Assembly: GCF_002025705.1 (NCBI RefSeq)
Contig: NZ_CP018846.1
Location: 2,843,501 to 2,907,500, forward strand
Length of the DNA stretch: 64,000 nucleotides
Reading direction: 5' to 3'
Source of the DNA: Pseudomonas putida
GTDB lineage: Bacteria > Pseudomonadota > Gammaproteobacteria > Pseudomonadales > Pseudomonadaceae
Shown here: positions 9,533-18,451 of the stretch, piece by piece
Position numbering within the stretch: position 1 is the first letter of the stretch
Layout: the number at the start of each line of letters is the position of its first letter
Notes under the pieces: model-generated
The model's database searches: none
What the model saw: the letters and a program-made list of their open reading frames with translations, nothing else
Told to the model about the DNA's origin: nothing
Position numbers and translations under genes: made by a program

Positions 9533-10012
9533 ATGCGCCCAACCCCAATGACTGCGATCTTTGCCCTGACCCTGGCTGCCGCCGCCCCGGCGATGGCTGC
9601 CAGCCTCAAGGACGTAGCACCCTATCCTGAGGCGGAAAAAGGCTTTACCCGGCAGGTCATTCACCTGCCGGCGCAAACCGATGAGTCGGCCCACAAGCTG
9701 GAAATCCTGGCCGGTAAGACGCTGCAGGTGGACTGCAACCGCCAGCGCCTGGCCGGCAGCCTGCAAGAGCACACCCTCGAAGGCTGGGGCTACAGCTACT
9801 ACCGCCTGGACAAGGTCGGCGGCCCGGCCAGCACCCTGATGGCCTGCCCGGACGGCAAGAAGACCCAGGCCTTCGTGCCGGTGGTCGGCGAAGGCTTCAT
9901 GCTGCGCTACAACAGCAAGCTGCCGGTAGTGGTCTATGTGCCCAAGGGTGTCGAAGTACGCTATCGCCTATGGTCGGCATCGGCAGACGTGCAAACGGCT
10001 AAAGTGGAATAA
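9533..10012 (+). CDS. eco: Ecotin, periplasmic serine-protease inhibitor
   Basis: Dimeric inhibitor of trypsin-fold proteases, exported to the periplasm. The 159-aa precursor has a signal peptide cleaved after AMA (about residue 22). The mature part follows E. coli ecotin closely: [52 protein letters not shown]. The reactive-site P1 residue is Met103, as in E. coli, next to Cys105, which would pair with Cys68. GGAGG precedes the ATG. It sits between the two ketone-body enzymes but has no role in that pathway. Confidence 0.95.
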   Translation: MRPTPMTAIFALTLAAAAPAMAASLKDVAPYPEAEKGFTRQVIHLPAQTDESAHKLEILAGKTLQVDCNRQRLAGSLQEHTLEGWGYSYYRLDKVGGPASTLMACPDGKKTQAFVPVVGEGFMLRYNSKLPVVVYVPKGVEVRYRLWSASADVQTAKVE

Positions 10013-10020
10013 GCAACCAC

Positions 10021-10043
10021 GAGGGCCCCTGCTTGGGGCCCTC
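10021..10043 (+). terminator. Strong hairpin after ecotin
   Basis: Perfect 9-bp stem GAGGGCCCC/GGGGCCCTC with a 5-nt loop, 8 nt after the ecotin stop. No T-tract follows, so it may slow or partly end transcription before the synthetase gene. Confidence 0.7.
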
Positions 10044-10071
10044 AACCTCAGGCAGTACCGGGAGGTTCGGC

Positions 10072-12030
10072 ATGAACGATGTGCTCTGGCGCCCCTCCAC
10101 GGCGCAGATCGAGGCCAGCCGGATGGATGCCTTCCGCCGCCGGGTCAACCTGCGCTACAACCTGCAGCTCAATGATTACGCGGCCCTGCACCGCTGGAGC
10201 ATCGAGCAGCGTGCTGCTTTCTGGCAAACCCTTGCCGACTATTTCCAGGTGGCCTGGCATACCCCACCCAGCCAGGTGCTCAACGAAGGCGCGCACATGC
10301 CTGATGCCCGCTGGTTCAGTGGCGCCACCCTGAATTTCGCCGAACACCTGTTGCGCCGGCGCGACGACCGACCTGCAATTGTCTGCGTTCGTGAAGATGG
10401 CCAACGCGTGGTCTTCACCCATGCCCAACTGGCCGCCGAAGTGGCAGGCCTGCAGCGAGCCTTCAAGGCAGCAGGCATCGAACCCGGTGACCGCATTGCA
10501 GCCGTCATGCCCAACACCTGGCAAACCCTGGTGGCAATGCTTGCCTGCACCAGCCTGGGGGCGGTCTGGTCGACCTCTTCACCGGAATTCGGCCTGCACG
10601 GCATCATTGACCGGTTTGGCCAGATCGAACCGAAACTGCTGCTGGTTTGCGCCGGTTACCAGTACGCCGGCAAGTCGTTCGACCAGGTCGACAAGATCAA
10701 CCAGGTCTGCGCCCAGCTGCCGGGGCTGCAGCAGTTGATCGTGGTGCCCTATACGCGCCCCCACACACAAGCTTGCGAATTCACTGCTGCCAGGGTCAGC
10801 CTGTGGGACAACTTCTATCAGGCCGGTGGTGAGCCTGTGTTTACCTCGCTGCCGTTCGACCACCCGCTGTGCATCCTCTATTCCAGCGGCACCACGGGTG
10901 TGCCCAAGTGCATCGTCCACCGCGCTGGCGGCCTGCTGCTGCAACACCTCAAGGAACATGGCCTGCACAACGACCTGAAAGCCGATGACGTGCTGTTCTA
11001 CTACACCACCTGTGGTTGGATGATGTGGAACTGGCTGGCCAGTGGCCTGGCCGTCGGCGCCACCCTGGTGCTGTACGATGGCTCACCGTTCCACCCCGGC
11101 CCCGAGCGTCTGCTCGACCTGATCGACGCCGAACGCATCCGGGCCTTCGGCACCAGTGCCAAGTACCTGGCCGCGCTGGAGCAGGAAGGCCTGGAGCCGG
11201 CCAGCAGCCATCGGCTGGACAGCCTGCGGCTGATCCTTTCCACCGGTTCGCCCTTGTCGCCGCACAGCTACGACTACGTGTATGGCAAGATCAAGGCTGA
11301 CCTTTGCCTGGCCTCGATGTCCGGAGGCACCGATATTGTCTCGTGCTTTGTGCTCGGCAACCCCACCCTGCCGGTGCGCCGGGGCGAAATGGCCTGCAAG
11401 GGCCTGGGCATGGCCGTGGAAGTGTGGAACGAACAGGGCCAGCCGGTGCTCGATGAAAAAGGCGAGCTTGTCTGTACCCGCAACTTCCCGTCGATGCCTT
11501 TGGGCTTCTGGAACGACGACGACGGCAGCCGCTACCATGACGCTTATTTCAGCCAGTTCCCCGGGGTCTGGGCGCAGGGCGACTACGCCGAACAGCTCAG
11601 CAGCGGTGGCCTGCTGATCCACGGCCGCTCCGACGCAGTGCTCAACCCGGGTGGCGTGCGAATAGGTACGGCAGAGATCTACCGCCAGGTGGATAAGGTC
11701 GAAGAAGTACTGGAAAGCGTGGCCATCGGCCAGGAGTGGCAAGGCGATGTGCGCGTGGTGCTGTTCGTGCGCCTGCGCGGTGACCTGCAACTGGACGATG
11801 CCCTGCGCCAGCGCATTCGCCAGGTGATCCGCCAGTACACCACGCCGCGCCACGTGCCAGCGGTGATCGCCCAGGTCACCGACATCCCGCGCACCATCAG
11901 TGGCAAGCTGGTAGAACTGGCCATTCGCAACGTGGTGCACGGGCTGCCGGTGAAAAATACCGATGCCCTGGCCAATCCGCAGGCGCTGGAGCAGTTTCGT
12001 GACCGCACGGAGCTGCGCGATCAGGCATAA
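10072..12030 (+). CDS. Acetoacetyl-CoA synthetase
   Basis: ATP-dependent ligase that activates acetoacetate to acetoacetyl-CoA (AMP-forming adenylate family, 652 aa as usual for AacS). The N-terminal ACAS domain is followed by the AMP-binding signature YSSGTTGVPKCIVH. The block YYTTCGWMMWNWL is characteristic of acetoacetyl-CoA rather than acetyl-CoA synthetases. Near the C terminus is PRTISGKLVE with the conserved catalytic Lys. The ATG at 10072 follows GGGAGG; an upstream in-frame ATG at 10033 lies inside the ecotin hairpin and is rejected. It completes the hydroxybutyrate-to-acetoacetyl-CoA route. Confidence 0.94.
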   Translation: MNDVLWRPSTAQIEASRMDAFRRRVNLRYNLQLNDYAALHRWSIEQRAAFWQTLADYFQVAWHTPPSQVLNEGAHMPDARWFSGATLNFAEHLLRRRDDRPAIVCVREDGQRVVFTHAQLAAEVAGLQRAFKAAGIEPGDRIAAVMPNTWQTLVAMLACTSLGAVWSTSSPEFGLHGIIDRFGQIEPKLLLVCAGYQYAGKSFDQVDKINQVCAQLPGLQQLIVVPYTRPHTQACEFTAARVSLWDNFYQAGGEPVFTSLPFDHPLCILYSSGTTGVPKCIVHRAGGLLLQHLKEHGLHNDLKADDVLFYYTTCGWMMWNWLASGLAVGATLVLYDGSPFHPGPERLLDLIDAERIRAFGTSAKYLAALEQEGLEPASSHRLDSLRLILSTGSPLSPHSYDYVYGKIKADLCLASMSGGTDIVSCFVLGNPTLPVRRGEMACKGLGMAVEVWNEQGQPVLDEKGELVCTRNFPSMPLGFWNDDDGSRYHDAYFSQFPGVWAQGDYAEQLSSGGLLIHGRSDAVLNPGGVRIGTAEIYRQVDKVEEVLESVAIGQEWQGDVRVVLFVRLRGDLQLDDALRQRIRQVIRQYTTPRHVPAVIAQVTDIPRTISGKLVELAIRNVVHGLPVKNTDALANPQALEQFRDRTELRDQA

Positions 12031-12065
12031 TGCGCCCTTTTTTGCCCCCGAAGCACAGGTGTCCC

Positions 12066-12341
12066 ATGAAAGCTCAAGCCCGCCACATCCTGGTCAAGAC
12101 CGCTGACGAAGCCGAAAAGCTCAAGCAGCGCATCGCCAATGGCGAGGCCTTCGACGTGCTGGCGAAGAAGTTTTCCACCTGCCCATCAGGCAAGCGTGGC
12201 GGTGACCTGGGCGAAGTGCGCCCGGGCCAGCTGGTGGGTTCGATCGACCAGGTAATCTTCAAGAAAGCCCTGCGCGTGGTCCACGGGCCGATCAAGAGCA
12301 AGTTCGGCTACCACCTGGTGCAAACCTTCTACCGCGACTGA
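12066..12341 (+). CDS. ppiC: Parvulin-type peptidyl-prolyl cis-trans isomerase
   Basis: Second cytoplasmic single-domain parvulin (91 aa), resembling the one at 1221-1502. It has ARHILV, STCPSGKRGGDLG, GQLV..ID..IF and GPIKSKFGYHLV. The ATG at 12066 is preferred to an ATG at 12030 that overlaps the previous stop, because family members start MKAQARHILV. It lies 35 bp after the synthetase and ends at a hairpin. Confidence 0.93.
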   Translation: MKAQARHILVKTADEAEKLKQRIANGEAFDVLAKKFSTCPSGKRGGDLGEVRPGQLVGSIDQVIFKKALRVVHGPIKSKFGYHLVQTFYRD

Positions 12342-12345
12342 TGGC

Positions 12346-12381
12346 CACGGGCCACCTGGCATTTTTGCCAGTTGCCCCGTG
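12346..12381 (+). terminator. Hairpin after the second parvulin
   Basis: Inverted arms CACGGG..CCTGGCA and TGCCAG..CCCGTG around a TTTT loop, 4 nt after the ppiC stop. Probable terminator or mRNA-end hairpin; no clean T-tract. Confidence 0.5.
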
Positions 12382-12474
12382 TTTGCGCATTACATACAAC
12401 TCTGGCAGGGCCGAAACGGCATATGAGATGCCGTTTCAGGTAGTGGTCCCTCTAATGGACTCGGAGACCTGCCG

Positions 12475-14862
12475 ATGCGTTGCCCCCGCCTGCTGCTGCC
12501 TGCTGCTTTTCCCCTACTCACCCTGCCGCTGATCGTACACGCGCAAAACCTGGTGGTTTCGCCTGGCGACAACCTGGGTGCCATCGTACAGACCCCGGCC
12601 ATCGACGATTTCAAGATGACGGGGGGTACCGTCCAGTCGCTGAACCAGGGTCAAGGTTATGACACCTTCGAAATGACTGGAGGGCGAATCGTCGGCGCTT
12701 TCGAGGATGGTGATAGCGCCGTGTTCAAAGGAGGCCGGATTGGCCGGGTGGACCTCAAGCTCGCCGACAACGTGTTCGTGATGTCCCAAAAACTCGGTGT
12801 CGAAACCCTCATCGATGGCAACCTGGTCAGCGGTTTCGGCAACGACACCATTACCCTCGATGGCGGCACCATTGGCGGAAACATCAGTACCAGTGGCGGC
12901 GTGGATATCATCACCATCAACGGCGGCACCTTGAAAGGCAACGTGCTGGCCAGCGCCGGCAATGATGTCCTGAACTGGTCGGGGGGCACCATTGGTGGGC
13001 GGGTCGACATGGGTGTCGATGACGACAAGGTCATCATCAGCAACCTCAACCCGCAAATTCTGACCATCAACATCGATGGCGGTGCCGGCAACGACCAACT
13101 GCAGTTCATCAACAGCGAGATTGACGGCGGCGCCCGCTACCTGAATTTCGAGGCAATCGACCTGAACCAGAACAGCCGCCTGACGTTGAACGATACGCTG
13201 ACCCTCGGCGACGCAAACAGCGGCACTGGCAGCCTGGGCATCGATGCCAGCAGCGCGCTGATCTCTCGCCAGGGCACGGTTTCTCCGTTCACTGCCGGCC
13301 AGTTTGCCAGTGTCCGCAATGCCGGCACCATCGACCTGACCTCTGGCAACGACGCCCAGGGCCGCCTGACCCTCAACGGCAACTACCAGGGTGACAATGG
13401 CCTGCTACGCGTGAACAGTGTGCTCGCTGGCGACGATGCAGCCTCCGACCGGCTGGTGGTCAGCCAGGGCAGTATCAGCGGCAGCACGCGCCTGGAAGTG
13501 AACAATTTGGGTGGCACGGGTGCCGCCACGAACCAGAACGGCATCCAGGTCGTTGAAGCCCGCAATGGCGCCACCAGCACTGCCACGGCCTTTGTCCAGA
13601 CCCAGACGCTGTCGGTCGGTGCCTACGACTACCGCCTGTTCAAAGGCGGTGTGACCGCAGGCAGCGAGAACAGCTGGTACCTGCGCTCGACGCTGGTCGC
13701 GCCGCCCGCCCCGGCCCCCACGACACAACCCGAAAATCCGTCACAGCCAACCCAACCCGGGGAACCCTCACAACCCACGCAGCCTGGTGAGCCAACGCAA
13801 CCAGGCGAACCGCCCCTGATCGCCCCGGCCGCTACCCCGCCTGTCGCTGCGCCAGCCCCCGGCCAACTCGACCTGCCAGCGCCGGTGCAGGGCGAAAGCC
13901 TGCCGCTGTATCGCCCGGAAGTCCCGGTTTATGCCGCAGCGCCGAGGGGCGCTGCCATCATCGCCCGCCAGGCGCTAGGCACGTTCCATCAGCGCCAGGG
14001 TGACCAGCAGCTGCTGGCTGGCCAAGGCGCCCTGCCGGCCAGCTGGGGCCAGGCCTACGGCGGCGCGCTGCGCCAGCAATGGAGTGGCACCGTCAGCCCG
14101 AGCCTGAACGGTAACCTGTACGGCTTCAAGGTGGGTCAGGACCTATATGCCAAAGTCAGCGATGATGGCTATCGCCAGCACCTCGGCCTGTACGTCAGCC
14201 ACAGCCGCCTGGACGCCGATGTAAAAGGTTTCGCCTTGGCGGTGGAAGACCGCAGTGTCGGTGACCTCAAGCTCGACGGTGACAGTGTCGGCGGCTACTG
14301 GACGCTGGTTGGCCCGCAAGGCTGGTACCTGGACAGCGTGCTGCAGTACACCAAGCTCGACGGTCGCGCGCGCTCCGACCGCGGCGACAAGCTGAACATC
14401 GATGGCCACGCCTGGACCGCATCGCTGGAATCCGGCTACCCGATCAGCGTGTCCGAACGCTGGACCCTGGAACCTCATGCTCAGCTGATCGCCCAGAAAG
14501 TCTCGCTGGACAGCGCCAACGATAGAGTCTCGCACGTCAGCCACGATGCCCAGGTCGAGTTGACCGGCCGGCTCGGCGTGCGCCTCGAAGGCGCCTACAG
14601 CGGCATCGGCGGGCGCCTGCTGCAACCCTACGCGCAACTCAACCTGTGGCACGGCGACGGTGGCCGCGACACGCTCACCTTCGATGGCGTGGACAAGATC
14701 AAGACCGACTACCGCTACACCTCGCTGCAGCTCGAAACCGGCCTGGTCGCCCAAGTGAGCGAGGCGCTGAGCCTGCACGGCGGCGTGCAGTACTCAAGTA
14801 ACCTCGACAGCCGCCAGCAGGAAGCCAGCGGCGTGAACCTGGGCATGCGCTGGCAGTTCTAG
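12475..14862 (+). CDS. Type Va autotransporter with beta-helix passenger
   Basis: Outer-membrane autotransporter (795 aa). A Sec signal peptide ends at VHAQ (about residue 23). Residues 25-410 are the passenger, with recurring GGTI/GGRI/GGTL turns spaced 20-30 residues apart, as expected for a parallel beta-helix. A Pro-rich linker at about 411-447 has PGEPSQPTQ-type repeats. The autotransporter barrel occupies about 518-795 and ends in WQF, with the terminal Phe used by the BAM machinery. No protease triad or RGD is visible, so the passenger function is unknown; adhesion is a guess. The stop overlaps the stop of the convergent lysE-like gene. Confidence 0.9.
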   Translation: MRCPRLLLPAAFPLLTLPLIVHAQNLVVSPGDNLGAIVQTPAIDDFKMTGGTVQSLNQGQGYDTFEMTGGRIVGAFEDGDSAVFKGGRIGRVDLKLADNVFVMSQKLGVETLIDGNLVSGFGNDTITLDGGTIGGNISTSGGVDIITINGGTLKGNVLASAGNDVLNWSGGTIGGRVDMGVDDDKVIISNLNPQILTINIDGGAGNDQLQFINSEIDGGARYLNFEAIDLNQNSRLTLNDTLTLGDANSGTGSLGIDASSALISRQGTVSPFTAGQFASVRNAGTIDLTSGNDAQGRLTLNGNYQGDNGLLRVNSVLAGDDAASDRLVVSQGSISGSTRLEVNNLGGTGAATNQNGIQVVEARNGATSTATAFVQTQTLSVGAYDYRLFKGGVTAGSENSWYLRSTLVAPPAPAPTTQPENPSQPTQPGEPSQPTQPGEPTQPGEPPLIAPAATPPVAAPAPGQLDLPAPVQGESLPLYRPEVPVYAAAPRGAAIIARQALGTFHQRQGDQQLLAGQGALPASWGQAYGGALRQQWSGTVSPSLNGNLYGFKVGQDLYAKVSDDGYRQHLGLYVSHSRLDADVKGFALAVEDRSVGDLKLDGDSVGGYWTLVGPQGWYLDSVLQYTKLDGRARSDRGDKLNIDGHAWTASLESGYPISVSERWTLEPHAQLIAQKVSLDSANDRVSHVSHDAQVELTGRLGVRLEGAYSGIGGRLLQPYAQLNLWHGDGGRDTLTFDGVDKIKTDYRYTSLQLETGLVAQVSEALSLHGGVQYSSNLDSRQQEASGVNLGMRWQF

Positions 14863-15482
14863 CGGCGCGCCGCCAACAAGCCTAGGCCGGCGCAACCGAG
14901 CAGCGAGGCACTGACCCGGTTGAACAGCCGGCGCGGGCCGGGCTGGCTGAACCAGCGTTGCATGTAGGCGCCCAGGCCCGAGTAGATGGCGATCGCCGCC
15001 CACTCCAGCAGCAGGAACAGCACACCCAGCCAGAGGAACTGCTCGCTGACCGGTGTAGCGCTGCCGACCGTGACAAACTGCGGCAAGAAAGCAGTGAAGA
15101 TCAGGATGGCTTTCGGGTTGCCCGCCGCCACCCAGAATTCCTGGCGCGCCAGACGCCAGGTGCCACGCGGGTGATCGCTGGCTACCACAGCCTCGCCAAC
15201 CGGGGCGCGCCACAGCTGCCAGGCGATGTAGAACAGATACGCCGCGCCCACCACCTTGATCGCCAGAAACAGGTATTCGCTGGTATGCAGCACCACCGCC
15301 AGGCCCATGGCAGCCAGGGCGATCATGCCGCTGAAGGCGAGAATCCTCCCGCCGCCGGCCACGCAGGCGGTACGCAGGCCGTATCGGCTGGCATTGTGCA
15401 ATGACAACAGGTTGTTCGGCCCCGGCGCCATGTTCAGGGCGAAGCAGGCAGGGATGAATAGCAACAGGCTCGACAGGTCCAT
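14859..15482 (-). CDS. LysE/RhtB-family amino-acid exporter
   Basis: Small inner-membrane exporter (207 aa, about 6 hydrophobic segments) of the LysE/RhtB family. The N-terminal FIPACFALNMAPGPNNLLSL block carries the family Gly-Pro-x-Asn motif. GNPKAILIFTAFLPQFV is the second conserved block. It is divergent from the AraC regulator at 15614, which probably controls it. Substrate unknown; amino acids or analogues are usual for the family. Confidence 0.93.
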   Translation of the reverse strand: MDLSSLLLFIPACFALNMAPGPNNLLSLHNASRYGLRTACVAGGGRILAFSGMIALAAMGLAVVLHTSEYLFLAIKVVGAAYLFYIAWQLWRAPVGEAVVASDHPRGTWRLARQEFWVAAGNPKAILIFTAFLPQFVTVGSATPVSEQFLWLGVLFLLLEWAAIAIYSGLGAYMQRWFSQPGPRRLFNRVSASLLGCAGLGLLAARR

Positions 15483-15613
15483 TTTGTTCTCCAGGCAATC
15501 TGCCGCTACTGTCGATGCCGGGCGGGTGCCCGGTCAAGGTACAGCCAACGGCAAAAACTGTACGGTCTTGCGCCCGGCGCTGCTAAGCTGCCCCGCTGAT
15601 CGAGGACACTGTC

Positions 15614-16432
15614 ATGCCCACTGCCCGTTCCCTGCTCTGGCACGACCCGGCGCTGCCCTGGGTAGAAAGCCGCCGCGCCTGCCATAGCCGCGCCTGCTAC
15701 AAGGCGCACAGTCACCCGACCTTCTCCATCGGCGCGGTGGATGCCGGCAGCAGCTGCTTCACGGGTGCTGGCGAGGGGCACGAGCGCCTGACGCCGGGCA
15801 CCCTGGTGATGGTGCCGGCGCAACGGGTACATGCCTGCAACCCCGAGCCTGGCCAAGCCTGGAGTTACCAGATGCTGCATGTGGAGGCCGGCTGGCTGGC
15901 GCAGTTGCGCCTGGAGTCCGGGCTTGAAGCGGCCAGGCCCGGAGCCCCTGCGCGCATCAGCCGGGAACCGGGGCTGTACCGTGAATTCTGCGAACTGAAC
16001 GACCTGCTGTTCTCTGCAGCGAGCGCCGGCGAGAAAGAGGCGGCGCTAGTGGCATTCCTGGGCGATCACGACTTCTCTGCACAACCGGCATCGCTTGCGG
16101 CGCCCGCACCTGCGCTGGCGGGGCCGACCTTGCGCAGGCTGATCGAACACATCGAGGCGCAAGACCTGGCCCAACTGAGCCTTGAGCGCCTGGCCGGGCA
16201 AGCGGGCCTTGGCCGCTATCAGCTGATCCGCGCGTTTCGCGTTGCCACCGGCCTTACACCCCATGCTTTTCTGCTCAATGCGCGGGTCAACCGGGGGCGG
16301 CTACTGCTGCGTGACGGGCTGGCATTGGCCGAGGTTGCCTATCAGCTGGGGTTTGCCGACCAGAGCCACTTCCAGCGGGTGTTCAAAGCCCATGTGGGGG
16401 TCACGCCGGGGCATTACCGGCAAGCGCAATAA
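15614..16432 (+). CDS. AraC-family transcriptional regulator with cupin sensor domain
   Basis: DNA-binding regulator (272 aa). Residues 1-150 form an AraC-type cupin (HDPALPWVESRRACHSRACYKAHSH...). Residues 170-272 hold the two helix-turn-helix units, ending in the family signature VAYQLGFADQSHFQRVFKAHVGVTPGHYR. It lies between two LysE exporters, divergent from one (15482) and upstream of the other (16495). It probably senses the exported compound and controls both. Confidence 0.93.
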   Translation: MPTARSLLWHDPALPWVESRRACHSRACYKAHSHPTFSIGAVDAGSSCFTGAGEGHERLTPGTLVMVPAQRVHACNPEPGQAWSYQMLHVEAGWLAQLRLESGLEAARPGAPARISREPGLYREFCELNDLLFSAASAGEKEAALVAFLGDHDFSAQPASLAAPAPALAGPTLRRLIEHIEAQDLAQLSLERLAGQAGLGRYQLIRAFRVATGLTPHAFLLNARVNRGRLLLRDGLALAEVAYQLGFADQSHFQRVFKAHVGVTPGHYRQAQ

Positions 16433-16494
16433 TCTTCAATACCGGCGCCTGTGCAACATCCCAGACTGCGGCTTTCTACCCGAGAAAGCCCACC

Positions 16495-17109
16495 ATGGAG
16501 CAGTTCCTGATCGTCGCCCTCGCCCACTTCCTCGCCCTGCTTTCACCGGGGCCAGACTTCTTCCTGGTTGCCCGCACATCGGTAGCGGCGGGTTGGCGTG
16601 TGGCCAGTGGCGCCTGCCTGGGCATCGCCCTGGCCAATGGCCTGTTCATTGCCATGGCCTTCGCCGGCCTGGCAATCCTGCGCGAAGGCAGCGTGCTGTT
16701 CATCACCCTGCAACTGGCTGGTGCCGGCTACCTGCTTTACATCGGCCTGCTGTTCCTGCGCCATGCGGGTGCTAGCGAGCTGACAGCCGTTGCTGCGCAG
16801 GGCGCAATCAATGGTTGGTGGCGTGGCCTGGGCATGGGTTTTGTGTCCGGCGTACTCAACCCGAAAAACGCGCTGTTCTACGCCAGCCTTGCCGGCATGG
16901 TGGCCAGCACCAGCGCAGGCTGGAAATGGCTCTACAGCGCCTGGATGTTCAGCGTCGTGCTGCTGTGGGACCTGCTGGTGGCCGCAGCCATTGGCAACCA
17001 GCACCTGCTACGGCGCTTCGCGCGTGCCCTGCCCTGGCTGGAGCGGGCGTCCGGGCTCATGCTGATGGTGCTGGCCGGGGCGCTGTTGATTCACCTTTTG
17101 CCGGGCTGA
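16495..17109 (+). CDS. LysE/RhtB-family amino-acid exporter
   Basis: Second LysE/RhtB exporter (204 aa) in this block. FLALLSPGPDFFLVARTS is the N-terminal family motif and SGVLNPKNALFYASL the second block, with about 6 membrane segments. It starts 62 bp after the AraC regulator in the same orientation. Its 3' end overlaps the convergent phosphatase gene by 53 bp. Confidence 0.93.
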   Translation: MEQFLIVALAHFLALLSPGPDFFLVARTSVAAGWRVASGACLGIALANGLFIAMAFAGLAILREGSVLFITLQLAGAGYLLYIGLLFLRHAGASELTAVAAQGAINGWWRGLGMGFVSGVLNPKNALFYASLAGMVASTSAGWKWLYSAWMFSVVLLWDLLVAAAIGNQHLLRRFARALPWLERASGLMLMVLAGALLIHLLPG

Positions 17110-17782
17110 CCAGGCGCAGGCTGGCCAGGTCCATCAGGCTGAAATGGCCACTGGCCCAGCCGCCGGTGTCAAGGTGCCAGACATTGCCCAGCTGCTTGGC
17201 ATGCATCACCGGCGTATGGCCCACCAGCAAGGCACGCAGGCCTGCCACGGCCTCGGAGTTGCCCTCTTTCAGGCGCTGACGCGACCATTGGCAAACCTCG
17301 CGAACGCCAGCGTCGTCTTCAAACAGCAGGCTATCGCGCAATGCATGCCAGTCGTTGAACGGGCTGTCGGCATGCAGCAGGCCGATCAGGCCGGCTACTG
17401 TCTGTACCTCCAGGGCAATCGGCAACTGCAGGAACCGTTCGACAAATACCGCCTGCTGCTCCTTGGGCATGTCGATGAACCAGCCACCACCCGCTGCACG
17501 GTACATGTCCAGATCCAGGCGCCCGCCATAAAGGCACGTGATCGCCAGCGACTCATGGTTGCCCTGCACTGCATGGAACCAGGGCTGAGCCAGCCACCAC
17601 AGGCATTCTTCACTGTGCGGCCCGCGGTCGACCAGGTCGCCGACGCTGAACAGCCGGTCTACCGCCGGGTCGAAACCCACCGCATCCAGGCACTGCTGCA
17701 ACCGCCGGAAATGCCCGTGAATATCGCCCACGGCCAGGTCACGTCCCTTGCTGTTGGCGGCTACCCGCCGAAACCGGCTCAT
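17057..17782 (-). CDS. PPP-family metallophosphoesterase (PrpA-like phosphatase)
   Basis: Predicted cytoplasmic protein-serine/threonine or dinucleotide phosphatase (241 aa). It shows the calcineurin-like metal motifs in order: GDIHGH near the N terminus, GDLVDRGP, GNHE, then VGHTP late in the protein. The ATG at 17782 has AGAGGAA 7 nt upstream and is preferred to a start 51 nt further up. Length and motifs fit PrpA/ApaH-like bacterial PPP phosphatases; the natural substrate cannot be told. Confidence 0.92.
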   Translation of the reverse strand: MSRFRRVAANSKGRDLAVGDIHGHFRRLQQCLDAVGFDPAVDRLFSVGDLVDRGPHSEECLWWLAQPWFHAVQGNHESLAITCLYGGRLDLDMYRAAGGGWFIDMPKEQQAVFVERFLQLPIALEVQTVAGLIGLLHADSPFNDWHALRDSLLFEDDAGVREVCQWSRQRLKEGNSEAVAGLRALLVGHTPVMHAKQLGNVWHLDTGGWASGHFSLMDLASLRLVSPAKGESTAPRPAPSA

Positions 17783-17857
17783 TACAATGTTCCTCTGCTG
17801 CCGCGCCCTGGCAGGCGTAAAATGAAGCGACACGCAGCTCGCCCCCGGAGGTGCATC

Positions 17858-18373
17858 ATGCGTAACGCTCTTGTGTGTGCCGTGCTCGTGGCGCTGTCAT
17901 TCAACAGCATGGCACAAGGCACCCCGCCTGCGCAGGTCGAGGTGCGTTTCGACCACCCGGAAAAATTCCGCGACGCCAGCCTCGATGGCCCAGGCTATGA
18001 GCGCGGCGCCGACCCTTACGTGATGAAAACCCTGACCGAGTACCTGCAGAAACTCGGCCAGCGCTACCTGCAACCCGGCCAGCAACTGGTCATCGACATC
18101 CGCGACATCGACCTGGCCGGCCGTTACGAACCCTGGCATAGCCAGGCCTACGATGTGCGCTACATGCGGGACATCACCTGGCCGACCATCGACCTGAGCT
18201 ACACCCTGAGCCAGCCCGACAAGCCCGACCAACAAGCCCAGGAGCGGGTCAGTGACAAGATGTACCTGAGCCGCCCAGGCCGTGCCTCCCACAGCAGCGA
18301 CCGCCTGTATGCGGAAAAGGCCATGCTCGACGACTGGTTCCGCCAACGTTTCGGCCCGCACTCGACGTCCTGA
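17858..18373 (+). CDS. DUF3016-family exported protein
   Basis: Small exported protein (171 aa) with a signal peptide ending around SMAQG. The rest follows the DUF3016 pattern: VEVRFDHPEKFRD, an LTEYLQKLGQRYL helix, LVIDIRDIDLAGRYEP, and a YDVRYMRDITWPTIDLSY segment. Function of the family is unknown. CGGAGG precedes the ATG. A GC-rich hairpin follows the stop, so it is probably a single-gene unit divergent from the phosphatase. Confidence 0.88.
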   Translation: MRNALVCAVLVALSFNSMAQGTPPAQVEVRFDHPEKFRDASLDGPGYERGADPYVMKTLTEYLQKLGQRYLQPGQQLVIDIRDIDLAGRYEPWHSQAYDVRYMRDITWPTIDLSYTLSQPDKPDQQAQERVSDKMYLSRPGRASHSSDRLYAEKAMLDDWFRQRFGPHSTS

Positions 18374-18378
18374 AGCGC

Positions 18379-18410
18379 CCCCCGGCTGGCACAGGCGAGT
18401 GTGCCGGGGG
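18379..18410 (+). terminator. GC-rich hairpin after the DUF3016 gene
   Basis: CCCCCGGC (18379-18386) pairs with GCCGGGGG (18403-18410); an alternative inner GGCACA/TGTGCC stem is also possible. It starts 6 nt after the stop. No T-tract. Confidence 0.5.
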
Positions 18411-18451
18411 TATGCTCGGCCCTTGGACCTGTACCAGGGAAGGAACGCACC

